A stretch of DNA of 16,253 nt from JBBQER01 sp038320885 (GTDB lineage: Bacteria > Actinomycetota > Acidimicrobiia > IMCC26256 > PALSA-610): contig JBBQER010000090.1 in NCBI GenBank assembly GCA_038320885.1, positions 1 to 16,253 of the forward strand, in the 5' to 3' direction. The position numbers were made by a program, and so were the translations under genes. Under the pieces are notes generated by a model. The model saw only the letters and a program-made list of their open reading frames with translations, was not told the origin of the DNA and did not search any database. Positions 1 to 8,358 of this stretch are shown here, in pieces (the first letter of the stretch is position 1; each line of letters begins with the position of its first letter).

Positions 1-1184
1 TCGCTGCTCGCGACCAGGTGGGTGGTCCACAACAGGCCGCGCTGGGCGAGTGCTTGGGTGGCCTGTTCCACGGTCTTGTGCCTGACGTCCGGCACCGTGA
101 CCGTCTTCTGGCCGTTGCCGAGCTTCACCGCCGCGAAGAGGATGCCGCCCACGAGCGCGGCGAGTATCAGCAGCGTGACCACGGTGAACACGGTGGTATG
201 GCGGGCGCGGCCGGGTTGGCGGCCGTACGCCGGCGGTTGCTCGACCGGAATGCGGGGGCTCGCCACCGTCGCGGCGGCGTAGGCGCCGACCCCGGCGTTC
301 GTCACGGTGGTCGTCGGGAGGTCGGTGACGATCGCGATGATCGGCGCGGCGACGAGGGGACGGCCGCGGCGGAAGCGAAGGATGTCGGCGCGCAGGTCGT
401 CGGCGCTCTGGTAGCGGTGCTCGGGATCCTTCGCGAGCGCGCTGAGGATGATCTGCTCGAGCGCGTGCGGCACTTCGGGATTGCGGAGCGACGGTGCGAT
501 CGGCTCCTCGCGCACGTGCTTGTACGCGACGCTCACCGGTGACTCGGCAGTGAACGGCGGCACGCCGCACACCATCTCGTAGAGAACGACGCCGACGGAG
601 TACACGTCGCTGCGGCCGTCGACCGCGAGACCTTGCGCCTGCTCCGGTGAGAAGTACGTGGCGGTGCCCATGACCGACCCGGTTTGCGTGAGCCCGTCGC
701 TGGTCCCTGCACGAGCGATGCCGAAGTCGGTGACCTTGACCGTGCCCGACTCCGTGAGCAGCACATTGCCCGGCTTCACGTCACGGTGCACGACGCCGCT
801 GCGATGCGCGAAGGCAAGCGCCGACGCGATCTCCGCCGCGATGTCCGCCGCCTGTCCCGGCTCGATCGGCCCTTCCAGTTGGATCAACTCGCGCAGGGAA
901 CGGCCTTCCACGTACTCCATCACGATGAAGTACGTGCCCCCCTCCTGACCCCAGTCGTAGATCGCAACGATGTTGGGGTGGTTCAAGTTCGCGGCGGCCT
1001 GGGCCTCGCGTCGGAACCGCTCGACGAACGAGGGCTCGCGCGCGAACTCGGGGAAGAGTGCCTTCAGCGCGACGGGCCGGTTGAGCGATTGATCGCGCGC
1101 GAGGTACACCTCGGCCATACCGCCCCGGGCGATCTCACGGTCGATTTGATAGCGGTTCGAGAAAACCTGGCCGACCAGGGACAT
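1..1184 (-). CDS. pknB: PASTA-domain serine/threonine protein kinase PknB, 3' end outside window
   Basis: Membrane Ser/Thr kinase that controls cell-wall growth and division by phosphorylating cytoplasmic targets, including FHA proteins. The first 394 codons are present. Visible: glycine loop ARGGMAEV near residues 20-27, ATP lysine K41 (VALKAL), catalytic HRDVKPGN with D135, DFG at 153-155, and SPEQ in the activation segment. A juxtamembrane linker leads to one membrane segment at about 331-352, and then the first PASTA repeat starts (TVTVPDV, near 362) and is cut by the window edge. The ATG at 1184 is chosen because the kinase fold begins right after it. There is no clear Shine-Dalgarno; a TAGGGT box lies 9 nt upstream (1194-1199), so a near-leaderless promoter is possible. 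It is last in the visible operon, 73 bp after pbpA. The number of PASTA repeats cannot be seen. Confidence 0.95.
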   Translation of the reverse strand, partial: MSLVGQVFSNRYQIDREIARGGMAEVYLARDQSLNRPVALKALFPEFAREPSFVERFRREAQAAANLNHPNIVAIYDWGQEGGTYFIVMEYVEGRSLRELIQLEGPIEPGQAADIAAEIASALAFAHRSGVVHRDVKPGNVLLTESGTVKVTDFGIARAGTSDGLTQTGSVMGTATYFSPEQAQGLAVDGRSDVYSVGVVLYEMVCGVPPFTAESPVSVAYKHVREEPIAPSLRNPEVPHALEQIILSALAKDPEHRYQSADDLRADILRFRRGRPLVAAPIIAIVTDLPTTTVTNAGVGAYAAATVASPRIPVEQPPAYGRQPGRARHTTVFTVVTLLILAALVGGILFAAVKLGNGQKTVTVPDVRHKTVEQATQALAQRGLLWTTHLVASS

Positions 1185-1257
1185 GGTGCGGAAACCCTAG
1201 CTTTCGCTCGAAGATCTGAAGGGGCGGTGGCTCCGACTCGCGCGGGGTCGCATTGCG

Positions 1258-2724
1258 TTACGTCTCGAGCAATGTTCGGAGGACGGACGCGGCGATCGGT
1301 GCGGCGACCTTGCCGCCGGTGGTCTCGGCGCCGATGCCGTCGGTGCCACCGTGCTCTACGAGCACGGCGATCGCGTATCGGGGATTGTCGGCCGGCGCGA
1401 ACGCGATGAACCAGGTGTGCGGATTCTGACCCGGAGCCGTCTCCGCGGTGCCGGTCTTGCCCGCGACCTCGATGCCCGGGATCTGCGCCGCGGTTCCCGT
1501 GCCCCGCTGGACGACCTGCAGCATGAACTGCTTCATCGTCTCCGCGGTCGCCGGGTCCATCGTCCGCCGCCACTCCTTTCTGCCGATCGTGCGAACGGTG
1601 TTGCCGTCGGCATCTTCGATCCGTTGGGCGACGTGGGGCCGGAGCATCACGCCGCCGGTCGCAACCGACTCGGCGACCAGCGCCATCTCCAGCGGGGTCA
1701 CCGCAACCTCGCTCTGGCCGATCGCGGCCTGCGCGAACAGCGGCGCGTTCGCCTTGAACGAACCGGGCGCGGGACCCACGCTGCGCACGATGCTCGGACT
1801 CAGGTCGGACGGGGGAGGGTCGGTGTTCACCCCGAAACGTTGGATACCGGTCGCGAGCTGTTCGCCGAGGTCCAACCCAACCTGGCCGAAGGTCGTGTTG
1901 CACGACTCGAAGAAGCCCTCTTCGAGGGAACCGCCGCACCGCTCGCCGCCGAAGTTCTTCAGCGTGTTCGTGGTCAGCGGAAGGCGGAGCTCGGTGAGGA
2001 ACGGGAACCGCTTGTTGACATCGACGTTGTCGCTCAGGGCGACCGATGCGGTCACGGTCTTGAACGTCGAACCGGGCGGGTAGAGCTCGCGCCACGCGCG
2101 GGCGAGCATCGGGTTGTCGGGCAGGGCCAGGAAGAATTGCCGAGCCGCCTGCGCCTTGTTCGAGTCGTGCGACGCGAGCTGCGTCGGGTCGAACGTCGGG
2201 TTCGAGTACATCGCGACGACGCCGCCGGTCTTCACGTCGAGCACGACCACCGAGCCCCGCCGATCGGCGAGACCGGCCGCGGCGGCGAGCTGCGCCGTTT
2301 TCGACAGCGACAGCACCACCGTTCCGGTTTCCTTGCGCGCCGACAGACCCTGCGACAGCTGGTGCGGCAGGCTGCCGAGATTCCGGCCCGCGAGCTCGGA
2401 CGAATACTCGGCCTCGACGCCGACCGAGCCGAACTGGATCGACTGGTACCCGACCACATGCGCGAACAGCGCGGCCGTGTCCGTGTTGTACACGCGTTGG
2501 TACTTGAGCTCGTCGTCGACCGGCACCGACTTGGCGAGCACGATGCCTTCCGACGTGACGATCTCGCCGCGCGGCCGGCTGATGTCGCGCAGGAACTTGC
2601 GCACGTTGTGCGGATCGTTCTCGAGCGTGGTGCTGTGCACGACCTGCAGATAGGTGAGCTGCGCGGCGAGCCCGAGGAACAGGATCATCATCGCCGCGCC
2701 CACGCGGCGGATTCCGATGTTCAT
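1258..2724 (-). CDS. pbpA: Class B penicillin-binding protein (transpeptidase) PbpA
   Basis: D,D-transpeptidase that cross-links peptidoglycan, anchored in the membrane and acting outside it. It has 488 residues, close to the roughly 490 of Mycobacterium PbpA. An N-terminal membrane anchor at about 8-28 is followed by a dimerisation domain containing SRPRGEI (49-55). The catalytic domain has all three active-site motifs: STFK with nucleophile S219 and K222, SCN at 274-276, and KTG at 423-425. The ATG at 2724 overlaps the upstream rodA stop as ATGA, implying translational coupling. A longer open frame to 3393 is only read-through opposite rodA. It is the expected partner of the SEDS protein encoded just upstream; together they polymerise and cross-link glycan strands. 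No PASTA repeats are present, unlike some class B enzymes. Confidence 0.96.
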   Translation of the reverse strand: MNIGIRRVGAAMMILFLGLAAQLTYLQVVHSTTLENDPHNVRKFLRDISRPRGEIVTSEGIVLAKSVPVDDELKYQRVYNTDTAALFAHVVGYQSIQFGSVGVEAEYSSELAGRNLGSLPHQLSQGLSARKETGTVVLSLSKTAQLAAAAGLADRRGSVVVLDVKTGGVVAMYSNPTFDPTQLASHDSNKAQAARQFFLALPDNPMLARAWRELYPPGSTFKTVTASVALSDNVDVNKRFPFLTELRLPLTTNTLKNFGGERCGGSLEEGFFESCNTTFGQVGLDLGEQLATGIQRFGVNTDPPPSDLSPSIVRSVGPAPGSFKANAPLFAQAAIGQSEVAVTPLEMALVAESVATGGVMLRPHVAQRIEDADGNTVRTIGRKEWRRTMDPATAETMKQFMLQVVQRGTGTAAQIPGIEVAGKTGTAETAPGQNPHTWFIAFAPADNPRYAIAVLVEHGGTDGIGAETTGGKVAAPIAASVLRTLLET

Positions 2725-4031
2725 CGGTCGGCGGCCGGAGCGGCACGTTCTCGCGCGCTGTCGTTCGAGATGCGCAACAGGATCGCGAGGAGCGCGAAGT
2801 TGGCGACGAGCGACGATCCCCCATACGACACGAACGGGAGTGTGATGCCCGTGAGTGGGATGACGCGCGTGACGCCGCCGATGATGAGGAACGCCTGGAA
2901 TCCGAGGATGGTCGCGATGCCCGCCGCGAACAGCTGCTCGAACGAGCGCGTCGCGTCGACCGCGATCCGATAGGCGCTCCCCATGAGCAGCATGAACGCG
3001 GTGAGTACTCCGATCGTTCCGACCAGACCGAGCTCCTCGCCGATCGCGGAGAACACGAAGTCGGTCGCGGCGTTCGGGATGAGCTTCGGGCTGCCGAGGC
3101 CGAGACCGGTCCCGCCGACGCCCCCCGATCCGAACGCATACCACGACTGGATGATCTGGAAGCCGTGGTTCTGTGCATCGCTCCACGGGTTGAGCCACGT
3201 GTCGACGCGCACGCGTACATGCCCGAACGCGTGGTAGGCGAACACCGATCCAACTGCGAGGAGAAGGAACGTGCCGATCAAATACGCGCCGCGCCGGGTC
3301 GCGATGTAGAGCATCGACGCGAACACCCCGAAGAACAGCAGCGACGTGCCCACGTCTTTCTCGTAGCCGAGCACGAGGAGCGCCATGCCCCACGCGAGCA
3401 GCAACGGACCCAGGTCACGTGGAGACGGGATGAACCACCGTCCGATGCGGACCCGTCCGTAGGTGAGGAGCTCGCGTTTGTCCACGAGGTACGCCGCGAA
3501 GAAGGCGACGAGCAAGACCTTGGCGATCTCGCTGGGTTCGAACGTGAGCGAACCGATCGCGATCCACAGGCGGCTGCCGTTGATCGTCCGGCCGATGCCG
3601 GGTGCGAGCGGGACCAGCAGCGCGGCGACTCCAACGAATGCGACGGTGTACCGGTAGCGCTCGAAGATGCGCACGTCTCGCACGATGGCGAGGGTGATCA
3701 CGAAGACCGCGATGCTGATGGCGACCCAGAGTGATTGGACGCGCGCCTGGCTGCGGTCGAGCCGGGCGATGGTGACGAAGCCGATTCCGTTGAGGAGCGC
3801 CGCCAACGGAAGCAGGGTCGCGTCGGCATAGGGGGCGAAGCGGCGGATCGCGATATGTGCAACGAGGTAGAGGCCGAAGACCCACGCGAGGAGCGCGTAG
3901 AGGTCGGGTGGCAAGGTGGGGCCGTTGGCGAGCGCGACGAGCACGTATCCGCCGACCGTGACGAGCACGACGAGGAGTCCGAGCGACAGCTCGGAACGGC
4001 GGCGGGTACGGGCCGCGGGCGCGAGGGCCAT
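2721..4031 (-). CDS. rodA: SEDS-family peptidoglycan glycosyltransferase (RodA/FtsW)
   Basis: Polytopic membrane enzyme that polymerises lipid II into glycan strands. The 436-residue protein has about ten hydrophobic segments, starting near residues 17-34. Family signatures are GRTINGSRLWIAIG (147-160), the conserved acidic position in EKDVGTS (D226), the extracellular stretch with TDFVFSAIGEELG (323-335), and the C-terminal PFVSYGGSSL (399-408). The start is the ATG at 4031, 16 bp after the pstP stop; its Shine-Dalgarno is weak, and GTG/TTG codons further up in frame cannot be excluded. The stop overlaps the pbpA start. The RodA name follows the order of the mycobacterial cluster; sequence alone does not separate RodA from FtsW, so the SEDS family is certain and the subfamily less so. 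Confidence 0.93.
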   Translation of the reverse strand: MALAPAARTRRRSELSLGLLVVLVTVGGYVLVALANGPTLPPDLYALLAWVFGLYLVAHIAIRRFAPYADATLLPLAALLNGIGFVTIARLDRSQARVQSLWVAISIAVFVITLAIVRDVRIFERYRYTVAFVGVAALLVPLAPGIGRTINGSRLWIAIGSLTFEPSEIAKVLLVAFFAAYLVDKRELLTYGRVRIGRWFIPSPRDLGPLLLAWGMALLVLGYEKDVGTSLLFFGVFASMLYIATRRGAYLIGTFLLLAVGSVFAYHAFGHVRVRVDTWLNPWSDAQNHGFQIIQSWYAFGSGGVGGTGLGLGSPKLIPNAATDFVFSAIGEELGLVGTIGVLTAFMLLMGSAYRIAVDATRSFEQLFAAGIATILGFQAFLIIGGVTRVIPLTGITLPFVSYGGSSLVANFALLAILLRISNDSARERAAPAADR

Positions 4032-4047
4032 CTCAGCGGGCCACGGT

Positions 4048-5292
4048 TCAGGGGCCGGCCGGCGGGGTCGACCGCGCGCGGGTCGTGCCCGTCCGCGGTC
4101 GCGTCGTCGTTGTCGCCCGGACCCGCGGCTTCGTTGTGGTCGTCGTGGAGGTCGCCGTAACGTGCTTCCGCAGATTGGCCACGAACTGCCGGGCGTTGTC
4201 CAACGAGCCGCGTCCACTGCCCGCCGCGACGCGCTCGCGGTCGATCTGGGTGAGCTGACCGCCGCTGAGGCCGATGCGTTGCTCGATCGTCGGGTTCCAA
4301 CCGAGCACTCCGCCGGGCACACCCTTGTAGATCACGACGCGGTTCGCCGCGAAGCCGACGTAGTACGACCGGCGCGCGTAGTAGCCGACGCCGCCGACCG
4401 CGATCGCGAGCACCAGGATGAGCGGGACGAACAACAGGAGCGTGCCGCGAATCCGCTTGCCCCACGAGACCGCCGGCGCGCGCGACGGTACGACCGGCTC
4501 GGGTGCGGGCGGCATCGGCGCCCGGTACGCCGACGTCGCCGCCGACGCTGCGACCAGCGCCTCGGGATCGGGGGCCTCGGCGGCGTCGACCTCCAGCACG
4601 TCGATGATGACGATGCTGGTGTTGTCCTCGCCGCCGGCGCGGTTGGCCGCGTCGACGAGTTGTTCCGCGGCGCGCTGCGGGTCGGGCTCGTTGCGAGCGA
4701 GTCGCTCGATGTCGCGCTCGCGCACCATGGTGGTGAGCCCGTCGGAGCAGATCACGACCCGATCGCCGGGGACGACCTCGAGCGTGAAGAGGTCGACGTC
4801 GAGCTCGGCGTCGACCCCGAGGGCGCGCGTGACGATGTTGCGCCGCGGATGCGACTCGGCCTGCTCGGGCGTGAGCCGGCCGTCGCGCACCAGCTCCTCC
4901 ACGAGACTGTGGTCGTCGGTGATACGCCGCAGGATGCCTTCGTGCAACAGGTACGCGCGCGAGTCGCCGACGTGCCCGACGAGCAGCTGTTGCGGACCCG
5001 CGACGACGATCGCCGTCATCGTGGTGCCCATGCCCGTGAGCTCCGCGTCACCCGCGGCGCGCTCGAGCACCGCGGTGTTGGCGCGCGTGATCGCCTCGTT
5101 CACCGACCGACCCGATGCGATCGCGGCCCGGACCGCTTCGATGGCAACCCGGCTCGCGACTTCGCCCCCGCGATGCCCGCCGATCCCGTCGGCGACCGCG
5201 TACAGCTGGTGCGCGTCGTCGACGAGGAATGCGTCCTCGTTGTTGCCGCGCACGAGCCCGGTGTGGGTCGCGGAGCCGGTGGCGAACTTCAT
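4048..5292 (-). CDS. pstP: PP2C-family serine/threonine phosphatase PstP
   Basis: Metal-dependent phosphatase that reverses PknB-type phosphorylation. The 414-residue protein has a cytoplasmic PP2C domain (1-235) with the metal-binding residues in place: NED at 18-20, ADGIGG with D35, GDSRAY at 109-114, CSDGLT with D184, and GGEDNTS with D223. A proline/alanine linker (about 240-275) precedes one membrane helix (284-306) and a small extracellular part (YYVGF near 311, then VIYKGVPGG) like that of mycobacterial PstP. The tail after about residue 378 is rich in Thr, Arg and Pro, low in complexity, and may be glycosylated (inference). The ATG at 5292 overlaps the fhaB stop as ATGA. The gene is about 100 residues shorter than the M. 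tuberculosis protein as I remember it. Confidence 0.95.
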   Translation of the reverse strand: MKFATGSATHTGLVRGNNEDAFLVDDAHQLYAVADGIGGHRGGEVASRVAIEAVRAAIASGRSVNEAITRANTAVLERAAGDAELTGMGTTMTAIVVAGPQQLLVGHVGDSRAYLLHEGILRRITDDHSLVEELVRDGRLTPEQAESHPRRNIVTRALGVDAELDVDLFTLEVVPGDRVVICSDGLTTMVRERDIERLARNEPDPQRAAEQLVDAANRAGGEDNTSIVIIDVLEVDAAEAPDPEALVAASAATSAYRAPMPPAPEPVVPSRAPAVSWGKRIRGTLLLFVPLILVLAIAVGGVGYYARRSYYVGFAANRVVIYKGVPGGVLGWNPTIEQRIGLSGGQLTQIDRERVAAGSGRGSLDNARQFVANLRKHVTATSTTTTTKPRVRATTTTRPRTGTTRARSTPPAGP

Positions 5293-5762
5293 CGGTCGAC
5301 CTCGAGCACCGTTTCGCCAACCTGCACGCGCGTGCCTTTCGCGACCTTCGTCGGCTCGTGGACCTGTTCGCCGTTCACGAAGGTTCCGTTGCGCGAGCCG
5401 AGGTCTTCGATCCACAACGCTCCGTCACGATCGAACGCTCGCGCGTGCACCTGCGAGACGAACGTGTCGAATCCGAGCGGGATGTTGCATCCACCGCCGC
5501 GCCCCATCGTGATCTCGTGTTCGACCGGATACGCGGCTCCGGCTTCGCTCGGCGGCTCGAGCACGACGAGCCGCCATTGTCTGCGCGCTTTCGACTTGGG
5601 CGCCTTGGGCGGAGCGGCGACCGCGGCCGCGACCGGAGCCACGGGGGCCGGGGCCGGCGTGCCGCGGAGCTCACGGCGCACGACCCACACGACGCGCGCG
5701 AGGAACAGATAGAGAACTGCAAGGAGGCAGAACTTCAGGATGGTGAGGACGGAATCGGACAC
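5289..5762 (-). CDS. fhaB: Membrane-anchored FHA-domain protein FhaB (FipA-like)
   Basis: Phosphothreonine-binding adaptor of 157 residues. An N-terminal membrane helix (about 5-27) and an Ala/Pro/Lys linker (34-60) lead to one FHA domain (65-157) with all recognition residues: GR at 87-88, S103 and H106, and N125-G126-T127 followed by N130. It reads phosphorylated targets of the PknB-type kinase and in mycobacteria links the kinase to the division machinery. The start is the GTG at 5762, 6 bp after the fhaA stop; a GAGGAG inside the end of fhaA lies 12 nt upstream, a somewhat long spacing. The stop overlaps the pstP start, so phosphatase and phospho-reader are probably made together. Confidence 0.93.
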   Translation of the reverse strand: MSDSVLTILKFCLLAVLYLFLARVVWVVRRELRGTPAPAPVAPVAAAVAAPPKAPKSKARRQWRLVVLEPPSEAGAAYPVEHEITMGRGGGCNIPLGFDTFVSQVHARAFDRDGALWIEDLGSRNGTFVNGEQVHEPTKVAKGTRVQVGETVLEVDR

Positions 5763-5768
5763 CAGCCG

Positions 5769-6422
5769 CTACGACTCCTCGTAGCGGATAGCGGTTTCAC
5801 CGATCGTGATCACGTCACCGTCTTCGAGTTGCTTCTCGCGAATCACGACTCCGTTCACGGTCGTCCCGTTGAGCGAGTCGAGATCGGCGACCACGAAGCC
5901 GCCGTCGGTGCGGCGTACTTCGGCGTGGTGGCGGGACGACTGCGAATCGGAGAGCGGAATGGTGCAGTCGGGCAGGCGACCGATCCTCACCGGATTCTCG
6001 CCGAGCTCGACGCGGCGGCCGTCGGGGAGCACCAGAGCGGCCGGTGCGCCCGCGGGCCCGGCGACGATCGCGGCATCGACGACGAGGTCTCCGATCCCCG
6101 CGTTCGGGTCTACCGCGAACGCAACGCTCACGGGGCCGACGAAGTGATACTTCGACTCGCGTGCGTGCTCCCGCGCGGTGTCGCCCAGCTCGTCGACGAG
6201 CGATTCGCGAAAGCCGTCGAAGCGCTCGAGATCGGCTTCTGCGACGCGGATCGTGAAGTCGTTCGGAACGACGGTGCCGCGCACGCCCAGCGTGCGTCCA
6301 ATATCCATCTCGCGCACGAGACGGCGACCGATCTCCACGGGCTGCAGACCGCTGCGGAACGCCTTGCCGAATCCACCTTCGACAAGCCGCTCGAGCCTGC
6401 GCTCGAACCGCTGAAGTCCCAT
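5769..6422 (-). CDS. fhaA: FHA-domain protein FhaA with N-terminal DUF3662 domain, short form
   Basis: First gene of the operon. Residues 1 to about 115 match the DUF3662 region typical of FhaA (start MGLQRFERRLERLVEGGFGK, with a conserved VPNDF at 52-56). A C-terminal FHA domain (about 128-217) has GR at 148-149, S163/H166 and NGT at 185-187 with N190. FhaA binds phosphorylated partners such as the lipid-II flippase regulator MviN in mycobacteria. At 217 residues it is less than half the length of M. tuberculosis FhaA (about 527): the long disordered linker is replaced by some 15 residues. The ATG at 6422 is chosen because the longer frame would run antisense through the tRNA gene, and because a TACGAT box sits 8 nt upstream. 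Confidence 0.93.
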   Translation of the reverse strand: MGLQRFERRLERLVEGGFGKAFRSGLQPVEIGRRLVREMDIGRTLGVRGTVVPNDFTIRVAEADLERFDGFRESLVDELGDTAREHARESKYHFVGPVSVAFAVDPNAGIGDLVVDAAIVAGPAGAPAALVLPDGRRVELGENPVRIGRLPDCTIPLSDSQSSRHHAEVRRTDGGFVVADLDSLNGTTVNGVVIREKQLEDGDVITIGETAIRYEES

Positions 6423-6430
6423 TGCGAGCG

Positions 6431-6436
6431 ATCGTA
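6431..6436 (-). promoter_or_regulatory. Candidate -10 box of the fhaA operon
   Basis: TACGAT on the minus strand, ending 8 nt before the fhaA ATG. It fits the actinobacterial TANNNT pattern and would place transcription start within about 2 nt of the start codon. The sequence 17 bp upstream (GAGGTT) is a poor -35. There is no Shine-Dalgarno, which favours a nearly leaderless mRNA. Confidence 0.45.
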
Positions 6437-6452
6437 GTTGTTGCCTGTGGGC

Positions 6453-6458
6453 TAACCT
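6453..6458 (+). promoter_or_regulatory. Candidate -10 box of tRNA-Leu
   Basis: TAACCT (TANNNT) on the plus strand, 11 nt before the mature tRNA 5' end, predicting a start near 6465 and a short 5' leader removed by RNase P. The -35 region is weak. It lies back to back with the fhaA promoter, so the two may influence each other. Confidence 0.35.
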
Positions 6459-6469
6459 CGTTCGCTCAC

Positions 6470-6553
<84 letters not shown>

Positions 6554-6580
6554 CGCGTTTTCGTAAGCGAACCGGCTCGC

Positions 6581-7831
6581 TCAGGCGCCCGCGGCACCGA
6601 GCGCACCGGCGGCGCGGGCGGCGGCGATGCGCTCGTCGTCCCATCCCAGCACGTCACGCAGCACCTGCTCGGTGTGCTCCCCGACCGTGGGCGCCATGTT
6701 CACCTCGGGCAGCGTCTCGCCGACGAACTTGATCGGTGTCGGCAGCATCTCCGCGCCGACCCGTGACGCGGGAAGCCACGGCATGCGATCCCGGAACTGT
6801 GGATCGTCTGCGATCGTCTTCGGCGTGTTCGAAGGCGCGATCGGCGTGTTGTGTTCCATCCCGAACTCGAGCCACTCGGCCGACGAACGCGTTGCGAAGA
6901 TGTCGCGCAGGATCGCACGGAGCTCGGTGTTGCCGCGCGCGTGATCACCGAACTGCGCGCCCGGCCACCGCTCGAAGAGATCGTTGCGACCCACGCCTTC
7001 GCAGAAGTTCTTCCAGAACTCGCGTTCCGACGCCATGAAGAGCACGAAGCCGTCGGTGGTCGCGTAGAACTGGTAGCGCACGCCGGCTTCCATACCCGCG
7101 GTGCCCGGCGCGCGCCGCTCGAAGTTGTCGGCCGCGTTGCCCGTCACCTCCGACTCGGGGCGTTCGTAGGCCCGGTAGGTCTCGCTGCGCAGCCAGTCGA
7201 TCGCGGCGGCGGCATCGGACTGCGCGATCTCGAGCTGGCAGCCGACGCCCGTCTCGCGGGCGCGCAGCACGCCGGCGAGCAAACCGAGCGCGCCGAATAC
7301 CGGGCCGGCGTTGATCCCGATCGATACATGCTCCGGCATGTACGGGAAGCCGTCGTCGTCGACTTTCGGGGCGACGATCCCGGCCCACACGTCGTAGGCG
7401 ATCCCGTGGCTGGGCATGTCCCGGTACGGGCCGGTCATGCCGTAGCCCGAGATGGTCACGAACACGATTTTTGGATTGACCGCGAGCAAGGCGTCGAAGC
7501 CCAACCCGCGCCGCTCGAGACCGCCCGGGCGCATCGCCTCGACGACCGCGTCGGCATCGCGGACGAGCTCGAGGAAGGTTTCCCGGCCCACGTCGGTGCG
7601 CAGGTCGAGGACGATGCTGCGCTTGCCCCGGCTGACGTGCAGGAAGAGAAGCGAGACGCCGTTGACGATCGGCCACGTCATCTGGCGGCCGTAGTCGCCC
7701 TGGGGCGGCTCGACCTTGATGACGTCGGCCCCGAGATCGGCGAGATTCGTTGTGAGCGCGCCCGGTCCGAGCATCGAGACCTCGATGACGCGCAACCCGG
7801 CGAGCGGAGCAGCCTCATGGCGTTGGCTCAT
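6581..7831 (-). CDS. Family III CoA-transferase (CaiB/BaiF type)
   Basis: Moves CoA between carboxylic acids, through an acyl-enzyme on an aspartate. The 416-residue protein has the usual length and features: the start LAGLRVIEVS (about 11-20), ADLGADVIKVEPPQGD (31-46), RGKRSIVLDL (68-77), and the probable catalytic aspartate D147 in IAYDVWAG. The C-terminal part has the family's TPIAPSNTPKTIADDPQFRDR region. The substrate cannot be read from the sequence; bile-acid, carnitine and 2-methylacyl (racemase-type) members all share this fold. The ATG at 7831 is preferred over an in-frame TTG at 7852, which would place a 7-bp inverted repeat inside the gene. It stands alone after a 116-bp gap. It could take part in the same kind of acyl-CoA chemistry as the operon at 10615-14036, but nothing ties them directly. 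Confidence 0.9.
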   Translation of the reverse strand: MSQRHEAAPLAGLRVIEVSMLGPGALTTNLADLGADVIKVEPPQGDYGRQMTWPIVNGVSLLFLHVSRGKRSIVLDLRTDVGRETFLELVRDADAVVEAMRPGGLERRGLGFDALLAVNPKIVFVTISGYGMTGPYRDMPSHGIAYDVWAGIVAPKVDDDGFPYMPEHVSIGINAGPVFGALGLLAGVLRARETGVGCQLEIAQSDAAAAIDWLRSETYRAYERPESEVTGNAADNFERRAPGTAGMEAGVRYQFYATTDGFVLFMASEREFWKNFCEGVGRNDLFERWPGAQFGDHARGNTELRAILRDIFATRSSAEWLEFGMEHNTPIAPSNTPKTIADDPQFRDRMPWLPASRVGAEMLPTPIKFVGETLPEVNMAPTVGEHTEQVLRDVLGWDDERIAAARAAGALGAAGA

Positions 7832-7843
7832 GTTTTCCGCTCT

Positions 7844-7859
7844 CGGCGGCAAGCCGCCG
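7844..7859. repeat. Perfect 7-bp inverted repeat upstream of the CoA-transferase
   Basis: CGGCGGC, AA, GCCGCCG, lying 12 bp before the CoA-transferase ATG. It could be a repressor site or an mRNA hairpin that masks the ribosome binding site. It is short and GC-rich, so chance is possible. Confidence 0.3.
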
Positions 7860-7947
7860 GGCCGCTCGGGCCCCGCTCACCACTCGGCGGGATCCCCGCC
7901 TCCCGACGTTCGCTCATGGGCGCCGACGCTAGCGGCGCGGGGTTGGA

Positions 7948-8337
7948 TCAGGTGTGGTCGAGGAGACGGCGCATGGTCGATTCGGCCGTGTAGCAGAGGC
8001 TGCGCTCGATCGCGTCGCGCATGGAGCGCATCCGCAGATCGGCGAGCGCGACGAGCTCGGCTTCGATGCCCGGCCGGCGTGACGGGTTGCAGGCATCGAC
8101 GTTGCCGGTCACGACCTGGAGCCTTGCCGCGGTCGGGAGCGCGTCGTCGACGGCGCTGCGGCCCGATCCCTCGCCGCGCGACACGAGCTCGTGCAGCTCC
8201 TCCATGAGCTGGTCGATCTCGACCCGCGCGTCGTTGACGCGTACATCGGGCGTGAGCTGGAGAAGTTGCATCGGTACCATTTCGTGAACAGGCGGGCGTT
8301 GCTGTACCCACGTATCGACCGGGCGCGCGCAATTCAT
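7948..8337 (-). CDS. Hypothetical protein, small, no recognised family
   Basis: I do not recognise this protein. From the ATG at 8337 it has 129 residues. The reading frame is supported by strong G/C at third codon positions from about 8271 downward, while the first 22 codons have less of this bias, so the true start may be the ATG at 8280 (110 residues) or 8271 (107). No Shine-Dalgarno settles it. The protein is soluble and charged, with likely helices: EIDQLMEELHELV in the first half and a second stretch near the C-terminus (ALADLRMRSMRDAIERSL). It has no signal peptide or membrane segment. It lies 40 bp after the DUF4190 gene on the same strand, so it may be the last gene of a cobO-DUF4190 transcript. 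Confidence 0.6.
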   Translation of the reverse strand: MNCARPVDTWVQQRPPVHEMVPMQLLQLTPDVRVNDARVEIDQLMEELHELVSRGEGSGRSAVDDALPTAARLQVVTGNVDACNPSRRPGIEAELVALADLRMRSMRDAIERSLCYTAESTMRRLLDHT

Positions 8338-8358
8338 GAGGTGTCCCGGGTGGCCAGA

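Noticed and set aside
1351..2973. Long plus-strand open frame (540 codons) opposite pbpA and rodA
   Set aside because: A mirror effect of high-GC codon usage. The minus strand carries complete PBP and SEDS motifs, and the plus translation is Arg/Glu/Asp-rich with no recognisable domain.
3916..5712. 598-codon plus-strand open frame opposite rodA, pstP and fhaB
   Set aside because: Same antisense artefact; the overlapping minus-strand genes have full catalytic motifs.
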